Source: Deltaproteobacteria bacterium (GTDB taxonomy: Bacteria > Desulfobacterota > Desulfobacteria > Desulfobacterales > ETH-SRB1). From it: DNA of 8,592 nucleotides. A model generated the notes under the pieces. It had not been told where the DNA came from. It did no database searches and saw only the letters and a list, made by a program, of their open reading frames with translations. The position numbers and the translations under genes are program-made. Where the stretch lies: the NCBI GenBank assembly GCA_030611115.1, contig JAUWQK010000049.1, positions 1 to 8,592 of the forward strand, written 5' to 3'. Of this stretch, positions 7,121 through 8,592 are shown piece after piece; the first letter of the stretch is position 1, and every line of letters begins with the position of its first letter.

Positions 7121-7187
7121 AGGGCTCGGTAAAAAATAACTTGGCATTTTTGCATCCCAGCTTCACCATATCTTTAATCGATCTTCA
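7121..7187. repeat. R3: copy of the interspersed repeat upstream of the 382-aa gene
   Basis: Positions 7121-7159 match the right side of R1 (1933-1971) exactly in reverse complement, and the first 24 bases are identical to R1's left arm. The whole of 7121-7187 aligns with R2. It is preceded by TTA, as R1 is. The element may extend to about 7230, where the decayed restriction-enzyme frame ends; I cannot fix that border without more copies. Confidence 0.85.
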
Positions 7188-7230
7188 TTCGCAAAAGTCC
7201 TCGAAATAGCTCGCTATTCCTGCGGTTTTG

Positions 7231-7371
7231 CTCAATATCCGCAGAATTTTTGGATACGGCCTATTTCCATGTCCCAAAACCGCCATACTGGTTGACTGCT
7301 TTTATCCATTCATCAAGAAAGTTGCGTTTTGTTTTATCACGCAGAGTCGCTTTTCCCTTCAGTAGAGTTCT
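7231..7371 (-). pseudogene. Relic of the C-terminal tail of a DEAD/DEAH (type III Res-like) restriction endonuclease
   Basis: Reading the minus strand from 7359 gives KGKATLRDKTKRN, then FLDEWIKAVNQYGGFGTW, then K, a TAG stop at 7261-7263, and on in the same frame AVSKNSADIE. The pattern FLDEWxxAVNxxGGFGxWxWxVSxNPxDIE is what I remember from the very C-terminus of large helicase-type restriction endonucleases. The TAG falls where the family has Trp, so a TGG-to-TAG change explains it. A TGA lies just upstream in frame, and there is no start and no helicase core, so only the tail survives. It lies 8 bases after the TOPRIM gene's stop on the same strand, suggesting an eroded restriction or defence operon. 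Family assignment is from memory, not a search. Confidence 0.55.
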
Positions 7372-7379
7372 TCATGATT

Positions 7380-7994
7380 TTACTTTGTCCAAACCGGATT
7401 AAAAGCCTTAATAGCGCTGAATGCTCGATTAAGACTCGGGGAAATTTTTAAAGCCTCTTTTACCTGCCAGAAATTATGCACAAAAGATATCAAAACTCCG
7501 TTATAATCCGGCCCGATTTTAGCGGTGCTGCCAGTGGCAGGCACAATTGCCTTTTTCAGAGATTGCTTTTTTGATTTTTTTGTCAGTTTTAACAAAAAAC
7601 TTTTGGGATCTTCCAGATCGTCAGGACTTAGAGGGAGCTGTGATTTTTGAATTCCCAAAAAGGATGCAAAGGCTTCCCTGTGAGCCAGGAGCCATGATTC
7701 AATCTCCCTTACTGCAATCCGAAATATCAAATTTTCATGCTTTGGAACTGTCAACCACCTGTTAATAAGCGTCGGAGGACAATTTGTTTGATCAAGATCA
7801 GTCAGCACAAAAAAGGGAATGCCTTTTGCCGCCTTATTGAACTTTCGCATATTGTTTTTCAAGTAGCCGCTGCCTTCACCTCCCAGGCAGGCGCCGACTG
7901 CAAAAGTGCGGGATGACTGCTCAAACATTGCCCTTAAAACAGCCTCGCTTAGCGCATCCTCAACTGCTATTAAAATTGGAATGGTTTCATCCAT
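7380..7994 (-). CDS. TOPRIM-like (DUF4276/RloB-like) protein, partner of the AAA ATPase
   Basis: This small protein (204 aa) begins with strand ILIAVEDALSE, where E12 fits the catalytic Glu of a TOPRIM fold. A second strand, FFVLTDLDQ, carries the DxD pair (D66, D68). It continues with FRIAVREIESWLLAHRE (from 91), DPKSFLLKL and GSTAKIGPDYNG. This set is familiar from small proteins encoded directly after RecF-like ATPases. TOPRIM domains in such pairs (AriB of PARIS, RloB/AbiLii, the OLD nuclease half) act as nucleases or effectors. Its ATG overlaps the ATPase's 3' end by 8 bp (ATGGATGA, 7987-7994), so translation is probably coupled; no strong Shine-Dalgarno site is present. The reading frame is intact. 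The exact family name is uncertain, and a nuclease role is inference from the acidic motifs. Confidence 0.78.
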   Translation of the reverse strand: MDETIPILIAVEDALSEAVLRAMFEQSSRTFAVGACLGGEGSGYLKNNMRKFNKAAKGIPFFVLTDLDQTNCPPTLINRWLTVPKHENLIFRIAVREIESWLLAHREAFASFLGIQKSQLPLSPDDLEDPKSFLLKLTKKSKKQSLKKAIVPATGSTAKIGPDYNGVLISFVHNFWQVKEALKISPSLNRAFSAIKAFNPVWTK

Positions 7995-8592
7995 TGAACA
8001 GGCTCAACTGGGTTAGGTTTTTCGGTTCGGTTTTCGGCAGGGCAGCTTCTGATATACTGAATCCGCTATCCAGCATGATTTTTACATCTTTTACTGAAGA
8101 TGCCAGTTCAACATTTGTTCCCTCGACATCAGGGGTGAGCAGCAAAACCTCTTCACCACCGATTCCTTTATCTGAGAGTAAATCAAAGCTGTGAGTAGAG
8201 ATGATGATCTGCCTCTTTTTTCTGCTTTGGATACGCCAGATCAAACCAGGCAGTTTTTTGACAATAGCTGAGTGTAAGGATAGTTCAGGCTCCTCCATAA
8301 GCAGTAAAGAATCCCCATCAAGGATCGACCATAGAAAACCGATAAGGCGCAAGGTGCCGTCAGAAAATTGATCTTCGCTTTGCTTGCCGGCCTTGGGCCT
8401 CCAATGTTCATATATGGCTTCCAGGTGCGGAACACCTCTTTCGTCTCTCGTATCAGTGAGCTGTATTAATTGAGGAACCGCTATTTTAAGCGCCTTTTCA
8501 ATTTTTTTCAGGCGTGATCGCCGTGTCTTGACCGATGTTTGAACAACACGTTCCAGAAAGCTCCTGCCAAAAGGGTCTTCTTTGCTTACCGG
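7987..8592 (-). CDS. AAA ATPase (RecF/ABC-like, AAA_21 type), C-terminal part, runs off the window
   Basis: The frame is open to the right edge, so only the last 201 residues are visible and the Walker A region is outside. Visible motifs in order are the ABC-like signature QFSDGTLRLIGFLW (SDGT at 8353-8364), Walker B LLLMEEPELSLH (about 8272-8307) with the catalytic Glu pair, and the switch-His motif IISTHS (about 8188-8210). This is the head domain of OLD/RecF-type ATPases. The following TOPRIM gene overlaps its 3' end by 8 bp, a layout typical of two-protein defence systems in which the ATPase senses or assembles and the TOPRIM protein acts. A TTG at 8350-8352 is internal to the signature motif and is not a start. 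The C-terminus ends TQLSLFNG. Confidence 0.88.
   Translation of the reverse strand, partial: PVSKEDPFGRSFLERVVQTSVKTRRSRLKKIEKALKIAVPQLIQLTDTRDERGVPHLEAIYEHWRPKAGKQSEDQFSDGTLRLIGFLWSILDGDSLLLMEEPELSLHSAIVKKLPGLIWRIQSRKKRQIIISTHSFDLLSDKGIGGEEVLLLTPDVEGTNVELASSVKDVKIMLDSGFSISEAALPKTEPKNLTQLSLFNG

Noticed and set aside
7987..8352. A short 121-aa gene starting at TTG 8352
   Set aside because: The frame continues open to the window edge with the SDGT signature motif immediately upstream, so this is an internal codon of a larger ATPase.

Overview
The window looks like part of a chromosome from an anaerobic Desulfobacterota-type (deltaproteobacterial) organism. This rests on the tandem pair of divergent Hsp70 genes, the style of the short interspersed repeats, frequent TTG starts behind good Shine-Dalgarno sites, and moderately AT-rich coding sequence. 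It is an inference from resemblance, not a database match.

Region 1 (1-4862, + strand) is a two-gene chaperone operon. A 602-aa Hsp70-like ATPase is followed by a larger paralogue (957 aa from the preferred start) whose Hsp70 module carries a C-terminal helical, Trp-rich extension of the DUF3731 ('DnaK-related') type. The junction holds a 70-bp perfect palindromic repeat (R1). R1 supplies the last codons and stop of the first gene and ends four bases before the second gene's ribosome binding site. The second Hsp70 also contains an in-frame insertion made of a 14-bp tandem repeat.

Region 2 (4863-5842, + strand) is a mobile-element segment: a short tandem repeat, a small hairpin, a Y1/HUH (IS200-like) transposase with a Cys-rich N-terminus, and directly on its stop codon a second repeat copy (R2). 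The transposase ends before the segment where the family's catalytic tyrosine is expected.

Region 3 (5843-8592, - strand) runs towards the left. From the right edge it holds the C-terminal part of an ABC/RecF-like AAA ATPase; an 8-bp-overlapping small protein with TOPRIM-like acidic motifs; a decayed C-terminal tail of what looks like a DEAD/DEAH (type III Res-like) restriction endonuclease with a TGG-to-TAG nonsense change; a third repeat copy (R3); a possible 16-codon vestige of another gene; and an intact 382-aa protein of a conserved family without known function. This resembles an eroded anti-phage defence island invaded by the same repeat family found next to the transposase and inside the Hsp70 operon.

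How it fits together: the Hsp70 pair is probably co-translated as one chaperone unit, the ATPase/TOPRIM pair is probably a translationally coupled effector module, and R1-R3 together with the transposase are the likely agents of remodelling. Best leads are the R1 palindrome at the Hsp70 junction, the repeat insertion in the second Hsp70, the ATPase/TOPRIM pair, and the restriction-enzyme relic.
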